Positions 1-7,942 of a DNA stretch of 64,000 nt are shown here, one piece after another. Source of the stretch: Psychrobacter glaciei (GTDB lineage Bacteria > Pseudomonadota > Gammaproteobacteria > Pseudomonadales > Moraxellaceae); contig NZ_BMZR01000002.1 in the NCBI RefSeq assembly GCF_014652895.1, forward strand, positions 617,203 to 681,202, written 5' to 3'. The notes beneath the pieces were generated by a model that was not told the DNA's origin, searched no databases, and worked only from the letters and a program-made list of their open reading frames with translations. The translations under genes were made by a program, and so were the position numbers. The first letter of the stretch is position 1, and each line of letters opens with the position of its first letter.

Positions 1-2
1 TG

Positions 3-452
3 ATTGTCATTACTGACAGTGCGGAGCGTTTAATGCCTTTACTAGAGCCTTTAGAAGACAGTCAGCGCCAACAAATTATCAAGAGTTGGCAGGCAGATAG
101 CGACAATATAGAGCTGCAATGCAAGCAAGCGCATACTTGGTTGCTACCCATTCCGCAGGCTCTAACGGCAGTGATACCTTCTTGGATAACCGGGCAGCAT
201 CAAACAGTGGCAGTTAGAGTTATTGCCCATCCTATGGTTCGTCAATTGTGCCAACAATTGGTAGACGTTCAAAACCCCTTTGGGCTATTGGTTTCTACAA
301 GTTGTAATCCATCAGGGCAACTGCCTGCTATGACTTTCACTGATGCATATGGGTATTTTGGCGAGCAAATCAGCTACTTGCAGGCTGACACTCTAGGTTA
401 TACCTTGCCTAGTCAAATTCGTGATGCAACGACAGGATTGATTATTCGCTAG
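3..452 (+). CDS. tsaC: L-threonylcarbamoyladenylate synthase, 3' part (TsaC/Sua5-YciO-YrdC family)
   Basis: The reading frame is open from the first bases of the window, so the gene begins upstream and only the last 150 codons are visible. The first ATG in frame is at 33, but the residues before it (IVITDSAERL) continue the same protein, so this is not the start. The visible part resembles the C-terminal half of the YrdC fold, with a stretch like FGLLVSTSCNPSG that matches the conserved serine and asparagine region (SANPSG-like) of the family. The enzyme makes threonylcarbamoyl-AMP for the universal t6A37 tRNA modification. The short form without a Sua5 C-terminal domain fits TsaC. No terminator is obvious before the next gene. 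Confidence 0.8.
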   Translation: MVITDSAERLMPLLEPLEDSQRQQIIKSWQADSDNIELQCKQAHTWLLPIPQALTAVIPSWITGQHQTVAVRVIAHPMVRQLCQQLVDVQNPFGLLVSTSCNPSGQLPAMTFTDAYGYFGEQISYLQADTLGYTLPSQIRDATTGLIIR

Positions 453-488
453 ACAAATTACAGTTATTTAAAGATTGATACTTATAAT

Positions 489-510
489 TATTTCACTATT
501 GACAGAAATA
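489..510. promoter_or_regulatory. Candidate operator/promoter, copy 1 of 3
   Basis: The 22-bp element has TATTTC and GAAATA arms and contains TTGACA at 499-504. It shares nearly all positions with the elements at 1127 and 5129. It lies 50 bp before the GbsR-type regulator gene, so autoregulation is plausible. The matching -10 box is weak (AAGATA at 523-528, spacer 18). Confidence 0.5.
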
Positions 511-559
511 AAAGAATAGCGCAAGATAAGTTAATCTAATAGTATAAAAAATTAAGTGA

Positions 560-1087
560 ATGGCTCTTATGAAACTAAATCCTGTGACCGAAAAATTTAT
601 CTTACATTGGGGTGAGATGGGCTCGCAGTGGGGCGTTAATCGCACCATGTCACAGATACATGCGTTATTGTTTATCATTGGCAAGCCACTAAATGCTGAA
701 GAAATCACTGACACACTTGGCGTCGCGCGCTCTAACGTTTCAAACAGTATTAAAGAGTTACAGCATTGGGGCTTGGTACAAAAGATTTCGATATTGGGTG
801 ACCGTCGTGACCACTTTACGACCAATACAGATGTTTGGGAGTTGGCACGTATTATTGTCGTTGAGCGTCAGAAGCGTGAGCTTGAGCCAACAGTGCAGTT
901 TTTACAAGAACTTATGGACAGCCCTGAATTTGAACATGAAAATAATGAGGTAAAGTCACGTATCCGTGATACCCAAGAATTCGTTAGTACCTTAACTACA
1001 TGGTCATCTGAGATGCTTAAGCTGCCCACAAGCATCCTCAAAAAAGTCCTCAAACTTGGCGCTAGTATTAAAAAGGTTTTGCGTTAA
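560..1087 (+). CDS. GbsR/MarR-type winged-helix transcriptional regulator
   Basis: The 175-residue protein has a winged-helix DNA-binding region at about residues 30-85, with the recognition-like segment GVARSNVSNSIKEL and the wing region ILGDRRDHF, both typical of GbsR-like MarR proteins. The C-terminal half is helical and probably carries dimerisation; its last residues are basic. An alternative start is the ATG at 569; neither start has a strong ribosome binding site. The gene sits directly before a fatty acid desaturase, and a palindrome found upstream of both genes recurs upstream of a second desaturase at 5232. I infer that it controls membrane lipid desaturation, but ligand and target are unproven. 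Confidence 0.75.
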   Translation: MALMKLNPVTEKFILHWGEMGSQWGVNRTMSQIHALLFIIGKPLNAEEITDTLGVARSNVSNSIKELQHWGLVQKISILGDRRDHFTTNTDVWELARIIVVERQKRELEPTVQFLQELMDSPEFEHENNEVKSRIRDTQEFVSTLTTWSSEMLKLPTSILKKVLKLGASIKKVLR

Positions 1088-1126
1088 CAGTAAGCTGTAT
1101 GATTTAAAATAAAAAATTTGAGATTT

Positions 1127-1165
1127 AATTTCTGTTTTGACAGAAATATATGTAATAGATATAAA
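1127..1165 (+). promoter_or_regulatory. Desaturase promoter with overlapping palindromic operator, copy 2 of 3
   Basis: A perfect 8-bp inverted repeat (ATTTCTGT at 1128-1135 and ACAGAAAT at 1140-1147) overlaps a TTGACA -35 box at 1137-1142. A TATAAA -10 box at 1160-1165 follows at the ideal 17-bp spacing. A protein bound to the palindrome would cover the -35 box, which suggests repression. Confidence 0.65.
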
Positions 1166-1244
1166 AGCCAGCTAAGTTTAAGTGACACGAGCTTGAGTAA
1201 AAGTAGCAGCAATAAGAAACAGCAACGACAAATGGATGTGTAAA

Positions 1245-2198
1245 ATGACAGTCAATCAAACACACGCTAATAAAGAGCAAGCCATTAAAAAGGCTATCGC
1301 TGCAGTCGAGTGGCAAGACTTGCGTCAGTTAACGCGCGGTCAAATCGCTTATAACGTTATTTTGCCTTATCCATTTTTGTTGTTGTCTTGGTGGTTCGCC
1401 AGCCAATCTTGGTATGTCTTAGCATGCGAGGCTTCTTACTTATTTTTTGCTGCCGCATTTCGCCAAGCGCACGATGGTTATCATCATAGTTTAGGGACAG
1501 GTAAGCGTACGACCACCGCGATATTACTATTGCTTAGCGTGCTACTGATGACCAGTTTGCACAGCATTCGAGCCACGCACATGGCACATCATCGTGATCC
1601 GCTGGGCGATAGTGACATTGAAGGAAGTCTAGCAAAAGTGTCATGGTGGCAAGCACTGCTCGGCGGGATAACTTATCGGCTCGATATTTATCGTCAAGGA
1701 CTGCGTCTAAGCAGCCGTCGCAATCAAAGCTTGGCTTGGCTAGAATTTGGCTTGATTGCTTTAGTTATCTTGGTTGCCTTCGTACTGACCGTATTTACTG
1801 TCGCTGTTCCTGCTCTGACCATGTTAGCGCAAGTATTGATATACCACATATTGACCATGATGTTGGCCAATGCTAGCGTTGGCATCATTGCTGTATGGGG
1901 CGTGCACCATGATTGTGATGAGACAATCGCTCGCACTGAGCGTAATTCTGTAGTCAATTTCCTAACTTTTAACCTGTTATATCACGTAGAGCATCATCTA
2001 TTCCCTGCCGTCCCATCAAACCATTTACCTGAACTTGCCAAGCGTTTGGATACGGCTGCGCCACACCTGACTAAAGTACATGTGTTACTGAGTGTGGCTA
2101 ACGTCATAGATTTCATTAATCATCGTTGGAACAAATTAAAGAATAAATCTCAAAATAATAATGATAGTGAGTGTCCTATTCGTAAGCATTTTGCCTAA
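1245..2198 (+). CDS. Fatty acid desaturase (membrane di-iron), copy A
   Basis: The protein has the three histidine boxes of membrane fatty acid desaturases: HDGYHH near residue 76, HMAHH near 112 and HVEHH near 247, plus the HHDCDE segment. Two hydrophobic hairpins separate the boxes, as expected for a four-span inner-membrane enzyme with a cytosolic di-iron site. It should introduce double bonds into acyl chains of membrane lipids, though a carotenoid or other lipid substrate cannot be excluded. The ATG at 1245 is preferred to the one at 1236 because GGA at 1234-1236 is well spaced for it. A second desaturase lies at 5232, so this is one of a local pair. Confidence 0.85.
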   Translation: MTVNQTHANKEQAIKKAIAAVEWQDLRQLTRGQIAYNVILPYPFLLLSWWFASQSWYVLACEASYLFFAAAFRQAHDGYHHSLGTGKRTTTAILLLLSVLLMTSLHSIRATHMAHHRDPLGDSDIEGSLAKVSWWQALLGGITYRLDIYRQGLRLSSRRNQSLAWLEFGLIALVILVAFVLTVFTVAVPALTMLAQVLIYHILTMMLANASVGIIAVWGVHHDCDETIARTERNSVVNFLTFNLLYHVEHHLFPAVPSNHLPELAKRLDTAAPHLTKVHVLLSVANVIDFINHRWNKLKNKSQNNNDSECPIRKHFA

Positions 2199-2315
2199 TA
2201 AGTAGGCTAAATAAAATCAAGATACTTATCCATCAATTATCCACAGTAGTTTCATTGGCTTTGCCAACGCCGTATTTATACTCAATTCACGATGAATGTT
2301 AATGGGATAAATAGA

Positions 2316-2816
2316 ATGAAAACTAATAATGAGTTAGGTGTGTATCCTTATCTACAAGTTATTATTTTGTTTGCAGGAATTGGAAGCATAGTTGGTGGAT
2401 TGATTGCAGAACTGGGTTTATTGTTTATTTTTAGGAATGCGGACTTTGCGCAGATTGGTTATCAGCCATTGCTATATGTCGGTCTGCTTGGTTTTATTCC
2501 TGCCTTATTAACGGGTATTCTCGTCGCTTATAAGAATATATGGCGCGATGATCATAAGAGTCTACGCACGACATTTTTGATTGGGTTTATAACGTCAGCA
2601 GGTTATATGGGCGCAATCGTTTTATATTTAGGCATTAACTCCTTGATAGAAGTTGGCGTGCTACTGGCCTTTATGATTGGTATAGGACTATTTGGCGCTA
2701 TCAATTCAGCCATCGCTGGCTGCATTGCTTTACCAAAAGCATGTAAAAGTCGTTTTGATATAAAAGTTAAAAAAGAAGACGATGACTATAGCGAATTAAG
2801 TTTTACTAAACGATAA
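2316..2816 (+). CDS. Small multi-spanning membrane protein, unknown function (paralogue of 4652 gene)
   Basis: I do not recognise a family. The 166-residue protein has about four membrane segments and a highly charged C-terminal tail rich in K, D and E. The ATG at 2316 is preferred to the one at 2292 because GGGA ends eight bases before it. It resembles the protein at 4652: both have a GxxxGG first segment, a LLGF..PALL.G second segment ending in a basic loop, a third segment starting FLIGF or FIIGF, and a final INSAIAGCIALP or VSAIITGWFILP segment. Each copy sits next to a desaturase, which suggests a membrane-linked role. That link is inference only. Confidence 0.7.
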   Translation: MKTNNELGVYPYLQVIILFAGIGSIVGGLIAELGLLFIFRNADFAQIGYQPLLYVGLLGFIPALLTGILVAYKNIWRDDHKSLRTTFLIGFITSAGYMGAIVLYLGINSLIEVGVLLAFMIGIGLFGAINSAIAGCIALPKACKSRFDIKVKKEDDDYSELSFTKR

Positions 2817-2839
2817 GCGAAAAATATAAGGAATAGGAC

Positions 2840-3802
2840 ATGAATATTTTAATCAGTGGTGGCTCAGGATTTTTAGGTAGTGCCTTTAGCAATGAAATTA
2901 TGTCGCGTTACCGTGCCCAAAATAAAGCGCTGCATATTACTTGGCTGACGCGTGATAGCAGCCAAGCACATCCGAATGATATCGAAATGATGACTTATGA
3001 TGAGCTGACGAGCTCGGATAAAAGCTTTGAGGTTGTTTTAAACCTAGCAGGTGCAGGTATCGCTGACTCGCGCTGGAGCGATGAGCGCAAAGAGCAACTT
3101 ATGGCGAGCCGTATTAAGCCTACCGAATCCTTATTGGCATTTATTAAGCGCACCAGTATCAAACCTAAGCTATTAGTTAGTGGTTCAGCGATTGGTTGGT
3201 ATGGCACGCAAGGTGACAAACCTCTTACCGAAAGCAGTGGTTTTGAGACTGATTTTGCTCATCGATTATGTAATGAATGGGAGCAGCTAGCATTGACAGC
3301 AACCGAATATGGCGTGCCCATGGCTATTGTGCGTACTGGCGTGGTGATTCATCCTGAGGGTGGTATGCTCGGTAAACTATTAACCCCATTTAAAATGGGT
3401 GTCGGTGGACAATTGGGTGATGGTCAGCAGATCATGAGTTGGATCAGTCGTGAAGACTGGGTAGGGGCAGCGATATTCATTATTGAACAGCATCTTACTG
3501 ATGATGCGAGCAGTCAAACCACGCATGAAAATACCCTACAGACTACAAATGATACGACAGCGGTCGTGTATAACCTAACGGCACCCAATCCAGTGACCAA
3601 TCATACTTTTACCAAAACGCTTGGAGCATGGCTACATCGTCCGACATTTTTTGCCTTACCAAATTTCTTACTCAAGCTGATGTTTGGTGAAATGTCGACG
3701 CTGCTTGTAGACGGGCAAAAGGTATTGCCGCAAGCATTACAGAGCGCAGGTTATGAGTTCCAGCAGCCAACGCTAAAGCAGGCGTTAGAAGGACAGAAGT
3801 AA
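2840..3802 (+). CDS. TIGR01777-type NAD(P)-binding epimerase (SDR39U1/YfcH family)
   Basis: The N-terminal motif ISGGSGFLGS (from residue 5) is a Rossmann nucleotide-binding glycine loop. NLAGAGIADSRW and GSAIGWYG are hallmarks of the TIGR01777/YfcH group of atypical extended SDR proteins, with the tyrosine of WYG at the active-site position. The last 50 residues (from about PTFFALPNF) match the small C-terminal DUF1731 domain, which ends in a conserved G-Y-F/E region. Length (320 residues) is slightly above the usual 300, through an acidic, threonine-rich insert around residues 215-235. Substrate is unknown for the family. It follows the small membrane protein gene by 23 bp and may be cotranscribed with it. 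Confidence 0.85.
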   Translation: MNILISGGSGFLGSAFSNEIMSRYRAQNKALHITWLTRDSSQAHPNDIEMMTYDELTSSDKSFEVVLNLAGAGIADSRWSDERKEQLMASRIKPTESLLAFIKRTSIKPKLLVSGSAIGWYGTQGDKPLTESSGFETDFAHRLCNEWEQLALTATEYGVPMAIVRTGVVIHPEGGMLGKLLTPFKMGVGGQLGDGQQIMSWISREDWVGAAIFIIEQHLTDDASSQTTHENTLQTTNDTTAVVYNLTAPNPVTNHTFTKTLGAWLHRPTFFALPNFLLKLMFGEMSTLLVDGQKVLPQALQSAGYEFQQPTLKQALEGQK

Positions 3803-3829
3803 ACTTTCGAATATATTTGAGGAATAATT

Positions 3830-4537
3830 ATGAACAAAAAAGCAGTCAGTTTAATTCTACTATCTACGCTGTCAGGTTTTACCTTATCAGCTTGTGGTAA
3901 AAATGATAGCGAGAGTAGTATCGAGGAATCTGTAGTAGAGGCCAATAATCTAGCAGACGAAAGGAGTCTTCAAACATCTAAAGCCATTGCTATTGAAGAT
4001 AAAAATGTTAATGAAGTAGGGCAGACTACAATAGGTAGTGTTGGTTCAACCAGTCCTATGCAAATTGCTCAGGCAGAATCGTTCTTAAATATATATAGCA
4101 CAACATGTGCCAAGTATTTACCTAACTTGGATGAATTGCGTGACAAGCTCAAAGACCTACCGCAACTAACGGATGTGCAAGCAAAGCAGTTTTTAAAAGG
4201 TCATAGTGGCTCTGCTTGGTCAGTGCCGGATGATCATGGAACCTTTGTTTTAACACTAATAGAAGAAAAAAACATGTGCGCCGTATATGCGAATAAGGCA
4301 AATTCGCAAGTAGTTGAAAAACAATTTAGCAATATGTTTGCTAGTGCACCCAGTCCATTAACTTCTAATGAAAGAGATAACAGTAAACAGACAACGATAT
4401 CAGGAGAAAGAACGACGCTATCGTATGAATGGGCCCAACAAGGAGCGCAAAGAAAAATGCTATTCATGCTGACTACTGATAGCTCTGCCGATGCTGATGT
4501 ACAGGCCTTATTTACAGCATCTATGATTCAAGAATAA
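3830..4537 (+). CDS. Hypothetical lipoprotein (possibly NMCC_0638-like)
   Basis: The first 22 residues form a lipoprotein signal peptide ending in the lipobox LSAC, so the mature protein should be lipid-anchored at the cysteine. A low-complexity acidic linker follows to about residue 75. The remaining globular part has two spaced cysteines (TTCAKYL and NMCAVYA). The arrangement, with AESFLNIYSTTCAKYL, SGSAWSVPDD and a final beta-rich region, reminds me of the NMCC_0638 family of Neisseriales/Moraxellaceae lipoproteins, but I cannot confirm this. It has a ribosome binding site (GAGGAA) and lies 27 bp after the epimerase gene. Confidence 0.6.
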   Translation: MNKKAVSLILLSTLSGFTLSACGKNDSESSIEESVVEANNLADERSLQTSKAIAIEDKNVNEVGQTTIGSVGSTSPMQIAQAESFLNIYSTTCAKYLPNLDELRDKLKDLPQLTDVQAKQFLKGHSGSAWSVPDDHGTFVLTLIEEKNMCAVYANKANSQVVEKQFSNMFASAPSPLTSNERDNSKQTTISGERTTLSYEWAQQGAQRKMLFMLTTDSSADADVQALFTASMIQE

Positions 4538-4579
4538 ATATAGCTTTAGTTATTGAACGGTTAAGTTTTTCGTAGGTGA

Positions 4580-4636
4580 TGTTTCATGTGAAACTTAATT
4601 GATTTGTCGTTTGCAATTCAAGTTTCATGTGAAACA
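4580..4636. promoter_or_regulatory. Two parS-like palindromes
   Basis: GTTTCATGTGAAAC occurs exactly at 4581-4594 and again at 4622-4635, 41 bp apart. Each copy with its flanks matches 14 of 16 positions of the ParB-binding parS consensus (TGTTTCACGTGAAACA). They lie just upstream of the small membrane protein gene starting at 4652, so they could instead be an operator for that gene. Confidence 0.45.
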
Positions 4637-4651
4637 ATAGTAGAGGTGTTT

Positions 4652-5116
4652 ATGAGTGACATTGAGAGTAGAGCTACAGTTACTGTACCTAGCTCTAGCT
4701 ATCCGAAGGGTAATGTAATAGGACTCTATGGGTTATTGGGCGGAGTAGTAGGAGGTTTAATTCTCTTTTTATATCTAGCGATAGGACTGTCAATAGATAT
4801 CGGCATCCCGCTACGAGACTCACTACTCTTCGTCAAGGTGGCCCCAGCATTTATCCTATTAGGTTTTTTCGGAGGTTTACTACCAGCATTATTGGCAGGT
4901 TATATCGTCTCTAAATTCAAAATATATTTTAATTCGGTAGCGAAGGTCATTCCCTTATTTATAATAGGTTTTATGAGCACGTTTTCATTCGTAGTGTGGT
5001 TCATGATAGGGGATGGCTCTGTAAATTCTTCTATGACAAGTGATATGTTATTTTGCTGTAATGGCGGTGTCAGCGCTATCATCACAGGATGGTTCATATT
5101 ACCTAGCCACAAATAA
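4652..5116 (+). CDS. Small multi-spanning membrane protein, unknown function (paralogue of 2316 gene)
   Basis: The protein is 154 residues long and has about four hydrophobic segments. The ATG at 4652 is chosen because GAGG at 4643-4646 is correctly spaced. The open frame extends back to a TTG at 4604, but that would put the second parS-like palindrome inside the coding region. Segment by segment it is a diverged relative of the protein at 2316 (see there). No catalytic motif is visible. It lies immediately upstream of the second desaturase, mirroring the arrangement of the first pair. Confidence 0.7.
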   Translation: MSDIESRATVTVPSSSYPKGNVIGLYGLLGGVVGGLILFLYLAIGLSIDIGIPLRDSLLFVKVAPAFILLGFFGGLLPALLAGYIVSKFKIYFNSVAKVIPLFIIGFMSTFSFVVWFMIGDGSVNSSMTSDMLFCCNGGVSAIITGWFILPSHK

Positions 5117-5128
5117 AATTTATCCATA

Positions 5129-5169
5129 TATTTCACTTTTGACAGAAATAAAATAAATAAAACTAGATA
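5129..5169 (+). promoter_or_regulatory. Candidate operator/promoter, copy 3 of 3
   Basis: TATTTCACTTTTGACAGAAATA at 5129-5150 differs from copy 1 by one base. It contains TTGACA at 5139-5144, and a possible -10 box TAGATA lies at 5164-5169 (spacer 19, long). The element precedes the second desaturase. Confidence 0.5.
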
Positions 5170-5231
5170 ATTAAATTAAGTGGTCGCGCCAGCAAGACAG
5201 CTACTGCTTATCACTAAGTAAGGAGAACATC

Positions 5232-6101
5232 ATGCGTCATCCTTCGTTAGCCAATATTGAATGGCAAGATTTGCGTCAGCTCAAGCCCACTGAGACCGTT
5301 TACAATATCTTTTTATCGTTACCATTTTTATTATTGTCATGGTGGAGCGCGTGGCAGGGGTTTTGGCTACTTGCGCTGGCTGCGACGTTTTTCTTTTTTA
5401 CTGCCGCACTTAGACAAGCCCATGATTGCTATCACCGCACTTTAGGTGTGAGTAAGGTCGCCACAGAGCTCATGCTATTTATGCTGAGTATCACCATGCT
5501 TTGTAGTACGCATGCCATTCGGCACACTCATCTCAATCATCATAGAGATCCGCTTGGAGACAGCGATGTCGAAGGTAACTGGGCACGCCTGCCGTGGTAT
5601 CAGGCGATATTAGGCGGTGGTATTTTTTCGATTATGATTCAGTGGTTTGGTTTGACGCATGGTAGTAGCCGCAATCGCATGCTCGTTGGCTTTGATATGC
5701 TGCTTATTTTCGCAGTGATTGCCACCGCTTTTATCACGATGCATCCCGTATTGATGTATCACGTATTGGTGATGATATTGGCCAATACGATGGTGGGATT
5801 CTTTGCCGTATGGAGCGTCCATCATGGCTGTGATGAGGTGGTATATGCCCGCAGTGAGCGTCATCCATTGATTAATTTGCTAACCTTTAACTTGCTTTAT
5901 CACATCGAGCATCATCTGTTTCCAGCGGTGCCGACCAATCATTTACCGGCACTGGCTAAGCGTTTAGATGCTACCGCTCCACAGTGGACGCAGCAACCAG
6001 TCATTCCTTTTTTAGCACCAGTCAATAAGTATCCAGTAGTTAACATGAACAAAAATTCTAATAGTCTTAATACTGAGGTATCACTCATAAAGGAGTCATA
6101 A
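5232..6101 (+). CDS. Fatty acid desaturase (membrane di-iron), copy B
   Basis: The protein is 289 residues long and clearly homologous to the desaturase at 1245 along its whole length (NIEWQDLRQLKPTETVYN and the LTFNLLYHIEHHLFP block are near-identical). Histidine boxes are HDCYHR, HLNHH and HIEHH, with the extra HHGCDE segment. The first box has R in place of the last H seen in copy A (HDGYHH). It has a strong ribosome binding site (AAGGAG) and is followed after one base by the DCC oxidoreductase gene, so the two form an operon. The candidate operator at 5129 suggests the same control as copy A. A different regiospecificity or temperature range for the two copies is possible. Confidence 0.85.
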   Translation: MRHPSLANIEWQDLRQLKPTETVYNIFLSLPFLLLSWWSAWQGFWLLALAATFFFFTAALRQAHDCYHRTLGVSKVATELMLFMLSITMLCSTHAIRHTHLNHHRDPLGDSDVEGNWARLPWYQAILGGGIFSIMIQWFGLTHGSSRNRMLVGFDMLLIFAVIATAFITMHPVLMYHVLVMILANTMVGFFAVWSVHHGCDEVVYARSERHPLINLLTFNLLYHIEHHLFPAVPTNHLPALAKRLDATAPQWTQQPVIPFLAPVNKYPVVNMNKNSNSLNTEVSLIKES

Positions 6102-6102
6102 C

Positions 6103-6564
6103 ATGATTATTCAAAATCATATCAACAGCTATAGAGAGCAAGCGAGTTTATCCATTATCATGTACTACGATGATGCGTGTGTGATATGCAGCACCGAGGC
6201 GCATAATATGAAAAAACGTCAACCAGAGAAGATACGCTTAGTTCCTGTGGAAGAAGGGCTTGATGAGTTGGCCGTCGCAGGATTCAGCCGTGAGGATGCG
6301 ATGACTTATATGTGTGTGCAAGACAGCTACGGCAATTGGTATACGTACATGGATGCCGTGCGACTGCTCTACAGAACGGGCGGCGTGAAATGGTCACCCT
6401 TGTTGTTTTTGCCAGTGGTCAAACAACTGGGTGACTTGGCTTATCCTTATGTCGCGCGCAATCGCTATAGAATTCCGAATTGGGTGACCAAGTTGCTCTA
6501 TGGTCAAGCGCTGATGCAGGCTTGTGAAAACGGGGTCTGTAAAATAGCACCAGACAAACGCTAA
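6103..6564 (+). CDS. DCC-family thiol-disulfide oxidoreductase (DUF393)
   Basis: The motif YYDDACVIC near residues 21-29 supplies a CxxC pair (C26, C29) in the position that defines the DCC1-like/DUF393 family. Members are small thioredoxin-like proteins thought to act in redox reactions, and some are linked to membrane or lipid enzymes. The following DAVRLLYRTGG and PVVKQLGDLAYPYVARNR segments also match the family. It starts one base after the desaturase stop codon with AAGGAG seven bases ahead, so translation is probably coupled. I infer a support role for the desaturase, for example thiol protection or electron supply, but nothing shows this directly. Confidence 0.8.
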   Translation: MIIQNHINSYREQASLSIIMYYDDACVICSTEAHNMKKRQPEKIRLVPVEEGLDELAVAGFSREDAMTYMCVQDSYGNWYTYMDAVRLLYRTGGVKWSPLLFLPVVKQLGDLAYPYVARNRYRIPNWVTKLLYGQALMQACENGVCKIAPDKR

Positions 6565-6609
6565 AGTGCTTTTACTGTCCACTATTTGGTTTTGTGGCAA
6601 CAGCACTTT
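6563..6609 (+). terminator. Possible hairpin terminator after DCC gene
   Basis: AAAGTGCT (6563-6570) pairs with AGCACTTT (6602-6609), and CCAC/GTGG pair inside. The stem starts at the stop codon. There is no real T-run, so termination is uncertain. Confidence 0.35.
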
Positions 6610-6712
6610 AGAGGTAAAGCATATGAAGTTTTCGTGAAAAAAAAGACGCTATGTTCAGAGCATTCAGCTTTTAACGTAAGATAGCATCCTCTTTATCTGA
6701 TGAGACCTTATT

Positions 6713-7786
6713 ATGTGGTTCTTTATCATTTTCACTCAGTTGCTAGCTGTTATGACCAGCGTTCTTCTCTGCTGGTTTGTAAAGCCAAAAACCACGTCTG
6801 CTAAAATCGCGCTGATAGCTGCTGTCTTTATTATTAATAATGTGGCTCTCATTTATGGTTTGACTGAGTTTTGGGGTGAGCGCTTTCATGTCTATCTGGT
6901 CGTTAGTATTTTACAAGGTTTTATGCTTTATGCTGGTCTGATAACTGCTGCGGTGGCGCTACTCGTTTATCAGCTCTTTAAGCGAAAATCTCTTCCAATA
7001 TTCATTCGCGCTCTAGCTGTCACGACTTATATAGCCATTGTTAGCTTAGCGGTATTTAATGCTTACTCGCCCGTTGTACATCGTTTGACAGTTACGATTG
7101 ATAAGCCGCTAGCTAAGCCAATGGATATCGCGCTTGTCTCTGATACGCATCTGGGTAGATGGTTTGGCAATCGACAGATAAAAAAAATGGTAAACCTTAT
7201 CGATGCGCAACATCCCGATGTCGTGGTTATCGCTGGTGACATTATGAATGACGATACCATTGCTTACGATAATACGAATATGCATGAGCAGCTATCAAAG
7301 CTAAAGGCACCGCTTGGCGTCTATGCAACTTTAGGCAATCACGATTATTTCGGTTATGACCAACAGATCACACAGGCGGTGGAAGAGGCGGGCATCAAAG
7401 CGCTTGATAATGAGAGTGTGTTATTAAATGACTCGGTATGGCTGGTGGGGCGCTCAGATGATATCGATCGTACCAGACTGTCAGCTGAGGAGTTATTAAC
7501 GCAAGTAGAAACAGATAAACCAGTGCTATTTTTGGAACATCGTCCTAGCGCGATGGATGAGGTCAGCGCCCTGCCAGTTGATTTGCATCTGTCTGGGCAT
7601 ACCCATGGCGGGCAGATATTCCCGTTAACGATATTGATGAATTGGTTGACACCGCTAAATTATGGCAGCAAAAAAATAGCCGATACGCAGTTTTTGGTGA
7701 CCTCTGGTTATGGCATCGGTCCCGTACCATTTAGACTGGGTACGCGTTCTGAGATTTGGATAATTACGTTGCAGTCTGGTGTATGA
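6713..7786 (+). CDS. Membrane-anchored metallophosphoesterase, copy 1 (YkuE/YaeI-like)
   Basis: The first 125 residues contain about four membrane helices. A calcineurin-type phosphoesterase domain follows with all its metal motifs in order: SDTHLGR (DxH), GDIMND (GDxxxD), GNHDY (GNH[DE]), and LSGHTHGGQIFP (GHTH), with FLEHRPS between. The domain should face one side of the membrane and hydrolyse phosphate esters. Relatives such as YkuE and YaeI act on, or are linked to, lipid or nucleotide substrates, but the substrate here is unknown. The next gene is a paralogue in the same orientation. A strong terminator separates the two, so they appear to be independent transcripts. Confidence 0.8.
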   Translation: MWFFIIFTQLLAVMTSVLLCWFVKPKTTSAKIALIAAVFIINNVALIYGLTEFWGERFHVYLVVSILQGFMLYAGLITAAVALLVYQLFKRKSLPIFIRALAVTTYIAIVSLAVFNAYSPVVHRLTVTIDKPLAKPMDIALVSDTHLGRWFGNRQIKKMVNLIDAQHPDVVVIAGDIMNDDTIAYDNTNMHEQLSKLKAPLGVYATLGNHDYFGYDQQITQAVEEAGIKALDNESVLLNDSVWLVGRSDDIDRTRLSAEELLTQVETDKPVLFLEHRPSAMDEVSALPVDLHLSGHTHGGQIFPLTILMNWLTPLNYGSKKIADTQFLVTSGYGIGPVPFRLGTRSEIWIITLQSGV

Positions 7787-7818
7787 GCCATTTAAATAAA
7801 TAATGTTATCCTTATGAT

Positions 7819-7853
7819 AAAGCCTCTACCATATCTAAATGGTAGAGGCTTTT
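7819..7853 (+). terminator. Rho-independent terminator
   Basis: A 14-bp perfect stem (AAAGCCTCTACCAT at 7819-7832 and its complement at 7839-7852) with a 6-base loop runs into a T-rich end. It closes the first metallophosphoesterase gene. Confidence 0.8.
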
Positions 7854-7942
7854 ATTTGCTGTTAGGCTGGCTAATAGCTACTTTGCTCGTCTAGTCAGCT
7901 AAAAACATACTGCATTGACGCCATCATACTCAGGGATTTTTT

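Noticed and set aside
4604..4651. TTG start for the small membrane protein at 4604
   Set aside because: A well-spaced GAGG precedes the ATG at 4652, and the longer form would include the parS-like palindrome in the coding region.
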